DNA from: Sulfobacillus sp.
GTDB taxonomy: Bacteria; Bacillota; Sulfobacillia; Sulfobacillales; Sulfobacillaceae
Direction of reading: 5' to 3'
DNA length: 63,917 nucleotides
NCBI GenBank assembly: GCA_027309085.1
Contig: DAIDDL010000025.1
Location: 1-63,917 of the forward strand
The position numbers and the translations under genes were made by a program. This document shows, one piece after another, positions 1 to 9,556 of this stretch. How positions within the stretch are numbered: the first letter of the stretch is position 1; each line of letters starts with the position of its first letter. The notes under the pieces are model-generated. The model saw only the letters and a list, made by a program, of their open reading frames with translations. It was not told the origin of the DNA and ran no database searches.

Positions 1-185
1 TGCCGAGGGCCGTGGTGTGCCGTTTCCTGCCGGAACTGCCTAATCTGTTCTTCAGTGTAAAAACGGCGATCTGTCATGGTGCGGCCTGCCGCTTTCAAGC
101 GCCCCTCCCGATCCCACCGCTGGACCGTCTTAACTTTGACGCCCAACAACCTGGCGACATCCGTAATCGTGTAGGTCTTATCCAT
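1..185 (-). CDS. IS607-family serine recombinase (TnpA), N-terminal fragment
   Basis: The gene runs off the left edge of the window. The visible part begins MDKTYTITDVARLLGV and continues with KTVQRWDREGRLKA and TDRRFYTEEQI. This is the MerR-type helix-turn-helix that precedes the serine-recombinase domain in IS607 transposases, which cut and join DNA ends. The recombinase domain itself lies outside the window, so activity cannot be judged. In-frame ATGs at 200 and 203 would add 5-6 residues; no strong ribosome binding site separates the options. A small MerR-like regulator or excisionase is the alternative. Confidence 0.7.
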   Translation of the reverse strand, partial: MDKTYTITDVARLLGVKVKTVQRWDREGRLKAAGRTMTDRRFYTEEQIRQFRQETAHHGPR

Positions 186-249
186 ACCACTATTATGCAT
201 CATTGTGCATCTTATCGCAAGCTATATAGTAACTCCTATTCGTCGTGTA

Positions 250-426
250 ATGGTGAAAAATAAATCTAGACCCGCAGCGACTGCTTCTGGGAAGATGGTG
301 TTGACCAACGGGAAATTTAGTCCATCCTCGGAGACTGTCCCGGCGGGAAAAAAGTTAACATTTGTCTTTGACGGGATGGGAAGCGACCATATTGAGATTC
401 TCAACGATGGCCACACTGAGTCATAG
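250..426 (+). pseudogene. Cupredoxin-like domain remnant
   Basis: A 58-residue reading frame contains NGKFSPSSETVPAGKKLTF followed by a GSDHIEI segment. It resembles the first half of small cupredoxin-like domains (F-x-P-x-x-x-x-V-P-A-G-K), which carry copper or serve as periplasmic folds. It stops before the region that would supply the remaining copper ligands (usually Cys, His and Met), and it has no signal peptide. It lies just outside the start of the IS607-type recombinase, so I read it as a fragment left after mobile-element activity. A short intact unknown protein is possible. Confidence 0.35.
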
Positions 427-701
427 AATTACTGTGAACTGATAGAGTGGCCCAACCTCTGGCAACACCAGCCTCTGGGTGACTGACGTGTGGGTGCTTC
501 GCGAAGGAGGCTGACTCCCGACATGCCTGCCCTCCCCCCAGTTATGGCCTTCGGGCTAGCCCACGATGAGGCTCCACCACTTCGGATACCCTTATATTCG
601 GGTCTCGACTGCCCCAACTCCTTCTCATATCTCTCTCATCCCTATCGGTTATACTGAAATAAATTCAACAGGGTTTACAGTCAGAAGAGGAGGGGTCGCT
701 T

Positions 702-1451
702 GTGGTACACCAGAAGCCGGCGGATTCCCCTGCATCGCACAGCTCCGCCAAAGCGAAATGGGTATTGGGACTAGCGGCCGCATCAGCCGTCGCGCTCAGC
801 GTGTTTTATGCAGCCAACTGGTCTGCGCTGACGCATCTCCAGCGAGCGGCCCATGCCCGGCTTCTCGCAGAAAAAGCGCCGTGGACTTCCCTGCCCCAGG
901 TGTCGCCCTGGTTTGTCAAGGCATTGATCGCAACCGAAGACCGGACCTTCTATACCAATTGGGGCATTTCTTTTCAGGGAACCGCCCGGGCCGCCTGGGT
1001 TGATGTGCAGACCGGACGCTTCACGCAAGGCGGCAGCACCATTACCCAGCAGCTCATCCGCAATCTGATGCTCTCGCCTGTCAAGACTATTCCCCGCAAG
1101 GTGACGGGTGTGCTGCTGTCCCTGATGGCCTCTGATTTGTACTCCAAGAAGAGGATCCTCACTTTATACGTCAACGAAGTCTATCTCGGCGACCACACCT
1201 ACGGCATTGGCCAGGCCTCCGAACATTATTTTGGCATCCCCGCCAGGCAGCTCACCCTCCCCGAGGCCTCCCTGCTGGCCGGCTTGCCGCAAGCGCCATC
1301 TCTTTACGACCCTCTGGTCCATTTCCGCTTGGCTAAAGAACGCCAGCAGGAGGTCCTCAACAGCATGGTGCAAGACCACATGTTGTCTCCAAGCCAAGCC
1401 AAGGCGGCCTACCGGGCCACTTTGCCTCTTAAACATGGCCAGAGCGCCTGA
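702..1451 (+). CDS. Stand-alone peptidoglycan glycosyltransferase (GT51)
   Basis: This 249-residue protein polymerises lipid II into glycan strands at the outer membrane face. After a membrane anchor (about residues 20-38) it has the GT51 motifs in order: ATEDRTFYTNWG with catalytic Glu79, QGGSTITQQL (110-118), KKRILTLYVNEVYLG (149-163) and LLAGLPQAPSLYDP (191-204). It ends soon after the glycosyltransferase fold, so there is no transpeptidase domain. The GTG start has a strong AGGAGGGG site. The C-terminal third closely resembles the same part of the class A PBP at 23497-26076, so it may derive from a bifunctional ancestor. It stands alone between mobile remnants and a gene-poor stretch. Confidence 0.85.
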   Translation: MVHQKPADSPASHSSAKAKWVLGLAAASAVALSVFYAANWSALTHLQRAAHARLLAEKAPWTSLPQVSPWFVKALIATEDRTFYTNWGISFQGTARAAWVDVQTGRFTQGGSTITQQLIRNLMLSPVKTIPRKVTGVLLSLMASDLYSKKRILTLYVNEVYLGDHTYGIGQASEHYFGIPARQLTLPEASLLAGLPQAPSLYDPLVHFRLAKERQQEVLNSMVQDHMLSPSQAKAAYRATLPLKHGQSA

Positions 1452-2161
1452 GATTGGGGTAGACGGTGCCTTAATGCCGCTTTGCGCTCGGTTTCTTGGA
1501 GGACCTCTAAAACTCCGTACGCCGGGTGCCGGGTAGGCCGGAGGAATTACACATCCAGGCCCCCACCTGACAGCCCCTTTTCCTCAACGCTCACGACCGA
1601 GGCCGTTGTGCCTCAGCCGCTCGTGGTGGTTTGATGGCTCCGCCGACACAGCGCCTGCCGTTGGTGTGGGCGTTGAGTCAATTGGAGACAGCGCGGTTCC
1701 AGAAAAGCCGTCATCACGGTGATTACGGATGGGGCGTCACGGCTATCGCAGACTTCGGAATTGTGCATGTCATTAGTGGCGTATATCTTTCCACCATCCC
1801 CCACCTCTACCTGCACGGAGAGGTCCCACTGGGGCAGCCTATAGGGTCGGGCCACCTGCATAATGGCCCGCCAGTCCTCACGGGTTCTTCTTCGGATGCC
1901 CAGTGTTCTTGACGCTTTTCCGGGTACCGGAGAGAAGCTTCTGCCCGGTACGGCGTGGCGCCGTCAACACCGCATGTTCACGGTCCCGGTGTGAATTCCA
2001 CCCGATCCTCTGCATGGTGTCCCTCCGGTCTATATCAGTGCCCCGCCCATGGGTCTCCCTGACGGCCGCGGCCCGATGCTCATGTGTTTGCCGCACTGTG
2101 GTTGGCTTTCGGACCTTATTGAACTTTCCGGTCGGTGTCTGTGCAAAACCCGCCTTTATCC
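1452..2161. other. Gene-poor stretch
   Basis: About 700 bases with no convincing coding region. Short open frames exist on both strands (for example 1613-1861 and 1878-2201, minus), but none has a recognisable domain together with a good ribosome binding site. No continuation of the preceding glycosyltransferase into a transpeptidase domain was visible in any frame. It may contain decayed mobile-element sequence, but I cannot name a family. Confidence 0.5.
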
Positions 2162-2195
2162 AAAAAAGGAGGGCGGCGCATGCCGTCCTCCTTTT
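2162..2195 (-). terminator. Intrinsic terminator after codY
   Basis: A ten-pair stem (2168-2177 with 2182-2191, one G-U pair) is followed, on the minus strand, by a run of T (2167-2162). It lies 24 bases past the codY stop and probably ends the codY transcript. A-rich flanks on the other side may make it work in both directions. Confidence 0.85.
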
Positions 2196-2218
2196 CCCCA
2201 ATATTTTTTCTGCCGTGC

Positions 2219-3001
2219 TTAGCGCCGCAGTTTTTTCAGCTCGCCCATAAGCCGGTCATTGAGGACCCGGATATGCGTGCCCTTCATCCCCAATGAGCGG
2301 GACTCGATCACCCCGGCCGATTCAAACTTGCGCAGGGCATTGACAATCACGGAACGGGTAATGCCGACGCGGTCTGCAATTTTCGATGCGACCAAGAGCC
2401 CTTCTTCTCCACCCAGTTCATCGAAAATATGCTGAACCGCTTCCAGTTCGGAATAGGACAAGGTGTCAATGGCGACCTTGACGGCTGCCTTCTTGCGGGC
2501 TTCCATCTCTAGCTCATCGGATTTCGACCGCAGTATCTCCATTGCCACCACTGTCGCTCCGTACTCGGCCAAGACCAGGTCCTCGTCGTTGAACTCCCGC
2601 CCAAAGCGGGAAATCACCAGAGTGCCTAACCGGTCTCCCCCGCCATTAACAGGAACCACCGTGGTGATCTTATTCTCGTATAAACAGGCTTTATCCCGGA
2701 AAAACACACATTTGCGCGATTCCTGGGAGACATTGGGATAGGTTTCATCGACCTTGAGCAACCCATTGTTATAGCTGGCGGGAAATGTCTCTTCGGCGAG
2801 GACCTCCTGTATCATGATGTCGCATTCAAAGCCGTCCAATAAGCTGTAGCCAAGAATCTTTCCGCGGCGGCTTACGACGTACACGTTGGCTTGAATGAGT
2901 TCGCTGAGAATTTTAGCCATTTCTTCGAAATTCACTGGATGCCCTGCTGTTCGCTGCAGCAACCGATTAATGCGTCGTGTCTTTTCCAATAATTCTTCCA
3001 C
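2219..3001 (-). CDS. codY: GTP-sensing global transcriptional repressor CodY
   Basis: CodY represses nitrogen, amino-acid and adaptation genes when GTP and branched-chain amino acids are high. The 260-residue product matches the family over its full length: N-terminal GAF ligand domain ([36 protein letters not shown]) and a C-terminal winged helix with the near-invariant [20 protein letters not shown]. An upstream ATG at 3067 is in frame, but a perfect AAGGAGG stands eight bases before the GTG at 3001, which also gives the normal family N-terminus. It follows hslU, as in Bacillus, but has its own promoter-like sequence at 3058-3088. Confidence 0.97.
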   Translation of the reverse strand: MEELLEKTRRINRLLQRTAGHPVNFEEMAKILSELIQANVYVVSRRGKILGYSLLDGFECDIMIQEVLAEETFPASYNNGLLKVDETYPNVSQESRKCVFFRDKACLYENKITTVVPVNGGGDRLGTLVISRFGREFNDEDLVLAEYGATVVAMEILRSKSDELEMEARKKAAVKVAIDTLSYSELEAVQHIFDELGGEEGLLVASKIADRVGITRSVIVNALRKFESAGVIESRSLGMKGTHIRVLNDRLMGELKKLRR

Positions 3002-3057
3002 GACATGCACCTCCTTGATTCGACAACGTTCCCTGTCGTCGCAATTTTCACCACTTG

Positions 3058-3088
3058 AGTATACCACAGCGAAGTTCTATTGTGTAAA
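3058..3088 (-). promoter_or_regulatory. Candidate sigma-A promoter for codY
   Basis: On the minus strand a TATACT -10 (3058-3063) is preceded by TGG, giving an extended -10, with TTTACA (3083-3088) 19 bases upstream. It lies between the hslU stop and the codY start, so codY may be transcribed separately from the hsl operon. The spacing is long, so the extended -10 would matter. Confidence 0.45.
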
Positions 3089-3101
3089 CGAAAATAAACA
3101 T

Positions 3102-4508
3102 TCAGAGTATATATCGATTGATGTCAATATTCTCTGCGATCTTCGCCAGCCGCTGCTGCACATACGCCGAGGTGATCGGAATCGTCTGTCCCGTTAATTC
3201 CGGTGCCGAGAAATTCAGCTCTTCCAGCACTTTTTCCAAAATCGTGTGCAACCGCCGGGCCCCGATATTCTCGGTATCACGGTTCACCTGAAAGGCATAG
3301 CGGGCCATTTCCCATAAAGCCCCGTCATCAAACTCGACGACAACGCCCTCAGCTCCCAGCAAGGCTTGATATTGCTTGATGAGAGAGTGGCGGGGTTCCG
3401 TCAAAATCTTGTAGAAATCTTCCTCCGTCAGGGCGTTGAACTCCACCCGGATGGGAAACCGCCCCTGCAGTTCAGGAATGAGATCACTGGGCTTGGCCAC
3501 ATGAAAGGCTCCCGCGGCGATGAACAGGATATGGTCTGTCTTGACAGGCCCGTATTTCGTGTTGATGGTAGATCCCTCCACAATGGGGAGGATATCGCGC
3601 TGAACCCCTTCCCGTGATACATCCGGGCCGTGTCCCTCATGGCTGCTGGAGGCGATTTTGTCAAACTCATCAATAAAGATGATGCCTTCCTGCTCAGCCC
3701 GCCAAACTGCATCGGCGTGGGCGGCATCGGTATCGATCAGTTTTTGAGCCTCCTCCTGCGTGAGCACCTTGCGGGCTTCGGCCACCGTCATCTTCCGGCG
3801 CTTCGTCCTCTTGGGCAGGATGCCTGAAAACATCTCCCCCAAATTCATCTGGTTGTCCTCACTGCCCGGCATGTTGCCCATCATCGGCAACTGGGGGCCT
3901 GCATCCTCCACATCGATCTCCACAACCTCGTGCTCCATCGCCTTCATGCGAATTTTGTCGCGAACTTTACGCCGTTCCTCTTCAATGCGGTGGCGGTCTT
4001 CCACACTGACGCTGGAACTGGGTTTGTTTTGACGGGCGCCCCCAAACAGCGCTTCCAGAGGATTCACATTGGCCGACGGTTCCTCTGGGTAGGGCACCAG
4101 AGCGTCCACCAGCCGGTCCTCCGCAATGCGTTCCGCCCGGTCCTGAACCGCTTGCGAGCGCTCCTCCTTGACCATGCGCACACTGGTCTCCACCAAGTCG
4201 CGGACCATCGCATCCACGTCGCGGCCGACATACCCCACCTCGGTGAATTTAGTCGCTTCCACTTTGATGAACGGCACCCGCAGCAAGCGGGACAGTCTGC
4301 GGGCGACCTCTGTCTTGCCCACGCCGGTGGGCCCGATCATCAAGATATTTTTCGGCGTGATGTCCTCTTGCAGTTCCGGGTCAAGTTGGCTCCTGCGCCA
4401 CCGGTGCCGGAGCGCTATGGCTACCGCCCGCTTGGCGTCATCCTGCCCCACGATGTACCGGTCTAGTTCTTCGACAATCTTTCTTGGCGTCATCAACCTA
4501 TCGTCCAT
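3102..4508 (-). CDS. hslU: HslU (ClpY) ATPase subunit of the HslUV protease
   Basis: HslU is the AAA+ unfoldase that feeds substrates into HslV. The 468 residues show Walker A GPTGVGKT (59-66), the pore motif GYVGRD (92-97), an inserted I domain (about 110-245), Walker [12 protein letters not shown], and the C-terminal tail ending RYIL, which in this family docks into HslV. The ATG at 4508 follows an AGGGAGGG site and lies 14 bases after the hslV stop, so the two are co-transcribed. Confidence 0.97.
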   Translation of the reverse strand: MDDRLMTPRKIVEELDRYIVGQDDAKRAVAIALRHRWRRSQLDPELQEDITPKNILMIGPTGVGKTEVARRLSRLLRVPFIKVEATKFTEVGYVGRDVDAMVRDLVETSVRMVKEERSQAVQDRAERIAEDRLVDALVPYPEEPSANVNPLEALFGGARQNKPSSSVSVEDRHRIEEERRKVRDKIRMKAMEHEVVEIDVEDAGPQLPMMGNMPGSEDNQMNLGEMFSGILPKRTKRRKMTVAEARKVLTQEEAQKLIDTDAAHADAVWRAEQEGIIFIDEFDKIASSSHEGHGPDVSREGVQRDILPIVEGSTINTKYGPVKTDHILFIAAGAFHVAKPSDLIPELQGRFPIRVEFNALTEEDFYKILTEPRHSLIKQYQALLGAEGVVVEFDDGALWEMARYAFQVNRDTENIGARRLHTILEKVLEELNFSAPELTGQTIPITSAYVQQRLAKIAENIDINRYIL

Positions 4509-4522
4509 TTCGGATGCCCTCC

Positions 4523-5071
4523 CTACCCCAGTGTCTCAACCGTCAAATGATGGTTGGTGTAAATGCAGATGTCCGCCGCGATGTCCAGGGAACGCCGCAC
4601 CACTTCGTCCAGCGCCATGGGCTGTTCCATTGACGTGAAAGCCCGGGCCGCTGCCAGCGCGTAACTCCCGCCGGAGCCGATCGCGGCAATAAAGTCATCG
4701 GGCTCGATGACCTCTCCCGTTCCGGAAAGAATGAAGAGGTGTTCTTGGTCCGCCACCAGCAGAAGGGCTTCCAGTTTGCCCAGCATCCGGTCTGTCCGCC
4801 ACTCCCGGGACAGAGACACGGCCGCCCGGGACAGATTGCCGTGGCTCTCCTCCAGCTTCCCCTCAAAATGCTCAAACAGGGTCAGCGCATCAGCCACCGA
4901 CCCGGCAAATCCCGCTAGCACTTTGCCATGGTACAGCCGCCGCACTTTTACCGCCGTGTGTTTCATGACAGTATTCTGTCCAAAGGTGACTTGCCCGTCC
5001 CCTCCTATAACCGCCTTGCCGTCCTTTACCATTCCCAGCACCGTAGTGCCGTGAAACTCCAACTCGGCCAC
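4523..5071 (-). CDS. hslV: HslV (ClpQ) proteolytic subunit
   Basis: HslV forms the proteasome-like double ring of the cytoplasmic HslUV protease. The 182-residue product has the family core [41 protein letters not shown] and [12 protein letters not shown]. The start is GTG behind AAGGAGG. Two threonines at residues 9-10 (HGTTVL) align with the catalytic N-terminal Thr, implying removal of eight residues; residue 2 is Ala, so activity from a Ser next to the initiator Met is not possible. It lies between xerC and hslU. Confidence 0.96.
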   Translation of the reverse strand: MAELEFHGTTVLGMVKDGKAVIGGDGQVTFGQNTVMKHTAVKVRRLYHGKVLAGFAGSVADALTLFEHFEGKLEESHGNLSRAAVSLSREWRTDRMLGKLEALLLVADQEHLFILSGTGEVIEPDDFIAAIGSGGSYALAAARAFTSMEQPMALDEVVRRSLDIAADICIYTNHHLTVETLG

Positions 5072-5107
5072 GTTCCATCCTCCTTGTTCCGCCCCACAGC
5101 CAGCGTA

Positions 5108-5989
5108 TCAGGCCCTGGGGTGTGCATGTTGATACACTGAGGCAATATGTTCCTGGGAGACCAGGGTGTACAGCTGGGTCGTGCGCAGCATGCTGTGTCC
5201 CAAAAGTTCTTGAATCACGCGCAGGTCGGCGCCATTCATCAGCATGTGGGTGGCAAAAGAATGGCGCAGCCAGTGCGGACTGACATTGCGCTGAATCGCC
5301 CCTCTCGCCAGCACCACCTTGATGATGCGCCGAACACTGCGTGTTGTGAGCCGCGTTCCCCGGTAGTTGAGGAAGACGGCCTGAGTGCCTTGCCGGGCCA
5401 GCGCTGGCCGGCCCCCGCGGAAATACTGCGCCAGAGCATCTTGGGCCTTAGATCCAAAAGGTACGATGCGCTGTTTCCCGCCCTTTCCCGTCACATGGAC
5501 AAAGGAGGTGTCCATGTCAATGTCCGGCAGGTTCAAGGATACCGCTTCCTGGCTGCGCAGTCCCGATCCATAAAGGATCTCCAGCAGTGCCCAGTTGCGC
5601 AGCCCCAGAGGTCCCGGCCGCAACCTGGCCTGCTCCATCAGGTCATGCGCCTCGTCCATCGTCAGGGTCCGCGGCAGCGCGGGGCGGAATCGGGGGGCCA
5701 AAAGGCGCTGCGCCGGATTGTCCTCCCTGAATCCCTGCCGCTGCGCGAACCGGTAAAAGCTGCGCACCACTGCGATCTTTCGGGCCACTGTCCGCGGTGA
5801 GAGGCCCCCCGCCAGAAGGGCTGCGCCCCACCGCCTCAAGTCCCTGCTCTCCAATTGTCCATAGGGTCCGGCAAACTCCGCCAGTTGCCTGAGATCTTGC
5901 GCGTAGGCCTGAATGGTGTGCTCTGACGCCTGCTCCACATTCAAAAGCGTCCTCAGATAGTAAGACACCCACTCGCTCTCAGGACGCAT
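5108..5989 (-). CDS. xerC: Tyrosine recombinase XerC
   Basis: XerC resolves chromosome dimers at dif with its partner XerD. The 293-residue protein has an N-terminal SAM-like core-binding domain (about 1-90) and the catalytic domain with the full set Arg145, Lys169, His239, Arg242, His265 and Tyr274 (motifs GLRSQE, GKGGK, HWLRHSFATH, LGHS, QLYT). Its ATG overlaps the end of trmFO by 11 bases. Position next to trmFO and hslV matches Bacillus, where this gene is codV/xerC. Confidence 0.95.
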   Translation of the reverse strand: MRPESEWVSYYLRTLLNVEQASEHTIQAYAQDLRQLAEFAGPYGQLESRDLRRWGAALLAGGLSPRTVARKIAVVRSFYRFAQRQGFREDNPAQRLLAPRFRPALPRTLTMDEAHDLMEQARLRPGPLGLRNWALLEILYGSGLRSQEAVSLNLPDIDMDTSFVHVTGKGGKQRIVPFGSKAQDALAQYFRGGRPALARQGTQAVFLNYRGTRLTTRSVRRIIKVVLARGAIQRNVSPHWLRHSFATHMLMNGADLRVIQELLGHSMLRTTQLYTLVSQEHIASVYQHAHPRA

Positions 5990-7325
5990 GGCGCGGCATC
6001 CTCTGGCCCATTTCCTCGACGTGCGCCGTCATCTTCGCCATCGCCCGCGTTCGCAGCCACTGCCTGCGGACTTTTTTTTCGTGAATGCTCTGAATGTCCG
6101 GAGGCAGCTCAAATAGGCCAAAATTGGCATTCATCGGCTGAAAGTGCTCGGGCGCTGTATGGGTAATATAATAAGCCAAAGCGCCCATCATTGTCTCGCG
6201 GGGAAAGGCTAGAGGCTGGAGGCCGGCCAGGTGGTCGGCCAAATGCACAGCGGCCATGATGCCCGTCGCCGCCGACTCCACGTACCCTTCCACCCCTGTC
6301 ATCTGCCCCGCAAACCATAAGTCTTCGCGCCAGCGGGTATTTAGAGTCGGGTGCAGCAGCGCTGGCGACTTCAGGTAGGTGTTGCGGTGCATCACCCCGT
6401 AGCGGGCGAATTCGGCGTGGGCCAGAGCAGGAATCATGCCCAGCACCCTCTTCTGTTCTCCCCAGCGGAGGTTGGTCTGAAAGCCCACCAAACTCATCAG
6501 CGACCCTACCGCGTTGTCTTGCCGCAACTGGACCACGGCATAAGGGCGGCGGCCGCCTTCAAACGGATTTTCCAAGCCTATAGGCTTCATCGGGCCGTAT
6601 AGCGGAGTTTTGAGACCTCTGCGCGCAATTTCCTCAATGGGCAGGCAACCCTCAAAAAATGCGCTGGACTCGAAGTCGTGTCCCGGGTGCTGCTCCGCCT
6701 CCACCAGCGCCGCATGAAACGCTTGGTACTCCGCCTTCGTCAGAGGACAGTTCAGATAGTCCCGGCTGCCTTCCCGGGATCCCCAAAAAGCATGGTCCAT
6801 GTCCACGCTGTCCGTCAGCACAATGGGAGCAGCCGCATCAAAAAAAGACAGCATGCTGTCCCCGAGCGCCTGCTGGATCGCAGCCGACAAAGCCTGGTGC
6901 GTCAGGGGGCCTGTGGCAATAATCGCAGGCCCGGGAGGAATCTCCGTGACGGCTTCTTGGTGCACAGTGATATTGGGATGGTCCACAATGCTTTGGGTGA
7001 CGGTTTTGCTAAAAATTTCACGGTCCACGGCCAGAGCCGAGCCGGCCGGAATCTGGGCGGCGGCCGCGGCCCGCAGCACCAGGGAATCAAAGAGCCGCAT
7101 TTCGTCTTTCAGCAGAGAGGCCGGAGCCGTACCCTGCGTGGAGCCCAGAGAGTTGGAACAGACCAATTCGGCGAAATCTCCGGTCGTGTGGGCAGGAGTC
7201 ATGGTGTGGGGGCGCATTTCGTATAAATGCACGGCAATTCCGCGCTGGGCCAGCTGCCACGCCGCTTCGGAACCGGCCAGGCCTCCGCCCACCACAACCG
7301 GCTCACTGGGCTTGCTCTTCTTCAT
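5979..7325 (-). CDS. trmFO: Folate-dependent tRNA (uracil-54-C5) methyltransferase TrmFO
   Basis: TrmFO makes ribothymidine at tRNA position 54 using methylene-tetrahydrofolate and FAD. The 448-residue protein starts with the FAD-binding VVVGGGLAGSEAAW (10-23), has the conserved ELVCSNSLGS with Cys56, FFEGCLPIEE, and the family C-terminal part with GLFELPP. The start ATG has GGAGGGG in front and overlaps the end of topA by 23 bases, so translation is probably coupled. Confidence 0.96.
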   Translation of the reverse strand: MKKSKPSEPVVVGGGLAGSEAAWQLAQRGIAVHLYEMRPHTMTPAHTTGDFAELVCSNSLGSTQGTAPASLLKDEMRLFDSLVLRAAAAAQIPAGSALAVDREIFSKTVTQSIVDHPNITVHQEAVTEIPPGPAIIATGPLTHQALSAAIQQALGDSMLSFFDAAAPIVLTDSVDMDHAFWGSREGSRDYLNCPLTKAEYQAFHAALVEAEQHPGHDFESSAFFEGCLPIEEIARRGLKTPLYGPMKPIGLENPFEGGRRPYAVVQLRQDNAVGSLMSLVGFQTNLRWGEQKRVLGMIPALAHAEFARYGVMHRNTYLKSPALLHPTLNTRWREDLWFAGQMTGVEGYVESAATGIMAAVHLADHLAGLQPLAFPRETMMGALAYYITHTAPEHFQPMNANFGLFELPPDIQSIHEKKVRRQWLRTRAMAKMTAHVEEMGQRMPRHAS

Positions 7326-9420
7326 ACCCGCACCCCTCCTGAAGGCACATCAAACTGTCGTGACTTCCCCGCCGCTTGAACGCCATACTTGAGCCGCAGC
7401 GGGGGCACACCTTGTCGCTCGGCCGATTCCATGTAACAAAATCACATTCAGGGTACCCCACGCAGCCATAAAATGTCCGCCCCTTGCGGGTCCTCCGGAC
7501 GACCAGGTCCTTATGGCACTTTGGACACAGCGCGCCGGTCTTTTCCATGTAAGGTTTCGTGAAGTCACATTCCGGATAGCCTGAGCACGCCAGAAATTTG
7601 CCGAACCGGCCATACTTGACAATCATGGGCCGCCCGCATTTTTCGCAGACCTCATCGGTCTCTTCTTGCGGCAACTCAATCTTCTCAATATCTCCGTCAG
7701 CCCGCTCCAGCTCTTCCGCAAACTGCCCGTAAAATCCGCTCAGGACATCTTGCCAGACCATCTCATCCGCCGCCACATGGTCGAGCTCCGTTTCGATCGC
7801 CGCAGTAAAACGGGTATCCACAATTTCCGGAAAATAGTGTTTCAAAAGGTCAACGACCACCCGGCCAAGGTCCGTCGGAATCAGTTTTTTCTGTTCCCGG
7901 CGCACATAATCCCGGTGAAGGAGCGTCTCGACAATAGGCGCATAGGTGGAGGGCCGGCCGATGCCCAGTTCCTCCAGCATTTTGACCAGGCTCGCCTCCG
8001 TGAACCGGGGCGGCGGTTCTGTAAAATGTTCCTGAGCGTCGAGATTCTTGATGGTCAGCTCTGTGCCCGCGGTGAAATGGGGCAGCGGCCGCGCCTTGGT
8101 CTCATCGTCGTCGGACGACTGGGGGTCGGCTTCGTCAAAAGATTCCTGGTACACCACCGTAAACCCCGAAAACAGCACACGCGACCCGCTTGCCCGGAAC
8201 GTTGCCTCGCGGTCCTTGACGGTCAGGTCAACCGTCGTCGACTCATAGACCAGCGGCGCCATCTGACTGGCGACAAAGCGCTCCCAGATGAGGCGGTACA
8301 GACGCAGCTGGTCGCGATTCAAGCTGCCCTTGAGCGCATCCGGGTGACGGTGGATATCGGTGGGGCGAATGGCTTCATGAGCGTCCTGGACTCCCGGTTT
8401 GGTCTTGGCGGGCCGTTTTGGGCCATCCTGAGCGAGAAAGGGAGCGCCAAAACGCTCCTCAATGTAGACGCGGGCATCATCCTTGGCCGCATCCCCGATC
8501 CGGGTGGAATCGGTGCGGATATACGTCACCACCCCCACCGTGCCCTCTCCCGGGACCTCCAGCCCCTCATACAGCTGCTGGGCCAGGCTCATCGTCCGCT
8601 TCACCGACAGCCCCAGCTTCCGTGACGCTTCCTGCTGGAGGGTGGAGGTCGTAAAGGGCAGCGCAGGGAAGCGCCTTTTCTCCTTGGTCTTCACATCCCC
8701 CACGGTCACCGGCATCCCCACTTGCACGTCCGAGACAATCTGGTCAATTTCGGCGGACGTCATGCGCCCCTTGCGGCCCAGGGGAGCAATGTAGCGGCTT
8801 TGGATCTCGCCGCTGGCGGACCCCGCCAGCATCTCGACGGTGAAATACTGCTCGGGCTGAAACCGGAGCACTTCGTCCTCCCGGTCTACCAGCAGCTTGA
8901 GGGCAGCGCTCTGCACCCGGCCCGCAGACAGTCCGGGTCGGACTTTGCGCCACAGCAAGGGCGAGAGCTGGTACCCGACCACGCGGTCCAGCACCCGGCG
9001 GGCCTGCTGGGCGTTCACCAAGGCCATGTCGATGGGCCGGGCCTGCTTGATGGCGTGACTGACGGCATCCTTGGTGATTTCGTGGAATTCTATGCGCCGG
9101 ACATCTTGCGGGGCAATGTGCAAAGCCTCCGCAAGATGCCAGGAAATCGCTTCGCCTTCGCGGTCAGGGTCCGTTGCCAGGTAGATGCGGTCGGATTTTT
9201 TGGCTGCGTCTTTCAGTTCCTTAAGCAGGGGACCCTTGCCCCTGATCGTGATATAACGCGGGGCAAACCCATTGGCGACATCCACCCCAAACTGGCTTTT
9301 AGGCAAGTCGCGCACATGGCCCATCGATGCCTTCACCTGATATCGCGACCCGAGAAAGCGGCCAATCGTCTTAGCTTTAGCTGGCGATTCCACGATAATC
9401 AGAGGTTTAGATCTTGCCAT
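7303..9420 (-). CDS. topA: DNA topoisomerase I
   Basis: Relaxes negative supercoils by a type IA single-strand passage mechanism. The 705-residue protein has the TOPRIM domain (Glu11; ATDPDREGE with Asp84, Asp86, Glu88), catalytic Tyr300 in VTYIRTDSTRIG, and three C-terminal four-cysteine zinc ribbons (starting CEKCGRP, CPKCHKD, CPRCGSS). An in-frame ATG exists at 9546, but the start at 9420 gives the standard MARSKPLIIVESPAKAKTI and has a GGGGGTG site. A candidate promoter lies 31 bases upstream. Confidence 0.97.
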   Translation of the reverse strand: MARSKPLIIVESPAKAKTIGRFLGSRYQVKASMGHVRDLPKSQFGVDVANGFAPRYITIRGKGPLLKELKDAAKKSDRIYLATDPDREGEAISWHLAEALHIAPQDVRRIEFHEITKDAVSHAIKQARPIDMALVNAQQARRVLDRVVGYQLSPLLWRKVRPGLSAGRVQSAALKLLVDREDEVLRFQPEQYFTVEMLAGSASGEIQSRYIAPLGRKGRMTSAEIDQIVSDVQVGMPVTVGDVKTKEKRRFPALPFTTSTLQQEASRKLGLSVKRTMSLAQQLYEGLEVPGEGTVGVVTYIRTDSTRIGDAAKDDARVYIEERFGAPFLAQDGPKRPAKTKPGVQDAHEAIRPTDIHRHPDALKGSLNRDQLRLYRLIWERFVASQMAPLVYESTTVDLTVKDREATFRASGSRVLFSGFTVVYQESFDEADPQSSDDDETKARPLPHFTAGTELTIKNLDAQEHFTEPPPRFTEASLVKMLEELGIGRPSTYAPIVETLLHRDYVRREQKKLIPTDLGRVVVDLLKHYFPEIVDTRFTAAIETELDHVAADEMVWQDVLSGFYGQFAEELERADGDIEKIELPQEETDEVCEKCGRPMIVKYGRFGKFLACSGYPECDFTKPYMEKTGALCPKCHKDLVVRRTRKGRTFYGCVGYPECDFVTWNRPSDKVCPRCGSSMAFKRRGSHDSLMCLQEGCGYEEEQAQ

Positions 9421-9450
9421 GACAACACCCCCGGTTACAAACGTTTTTCC

Positions 9451-9459
9451 ATTATAGCA
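9451..9459 (-). promoter_or_regulatory. Extended -10 promoter for topA
   Basis: On the minus strand TGCTATAAT (TG-N-TATAAT) is a perfect extended -10 element ending 30 bases before the topA start. No good -35 hexamer is seen at 17 bases. It would start a topA-trmFO-xerC-hslV-hslU transcript. Confidence 0.55.
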
Positions 9460-9556
9460 AACTGCGGTGTCCCCGAAGGCCACGCTCACACGCAGTTTCC
9501 TGCGAGATATTAGCATGACTGTAACAGGGAACTTCTGCGGATGCAAATAATACGCT

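Noticed and set aside
429-617. A 62-residue minus-strand frame between the cupredoxin-like remnant and the GT51 gene
   Set aside because: No domain, no good ribosome binding site; I considered a TnpB tail or omega-RNA region but could not support it.
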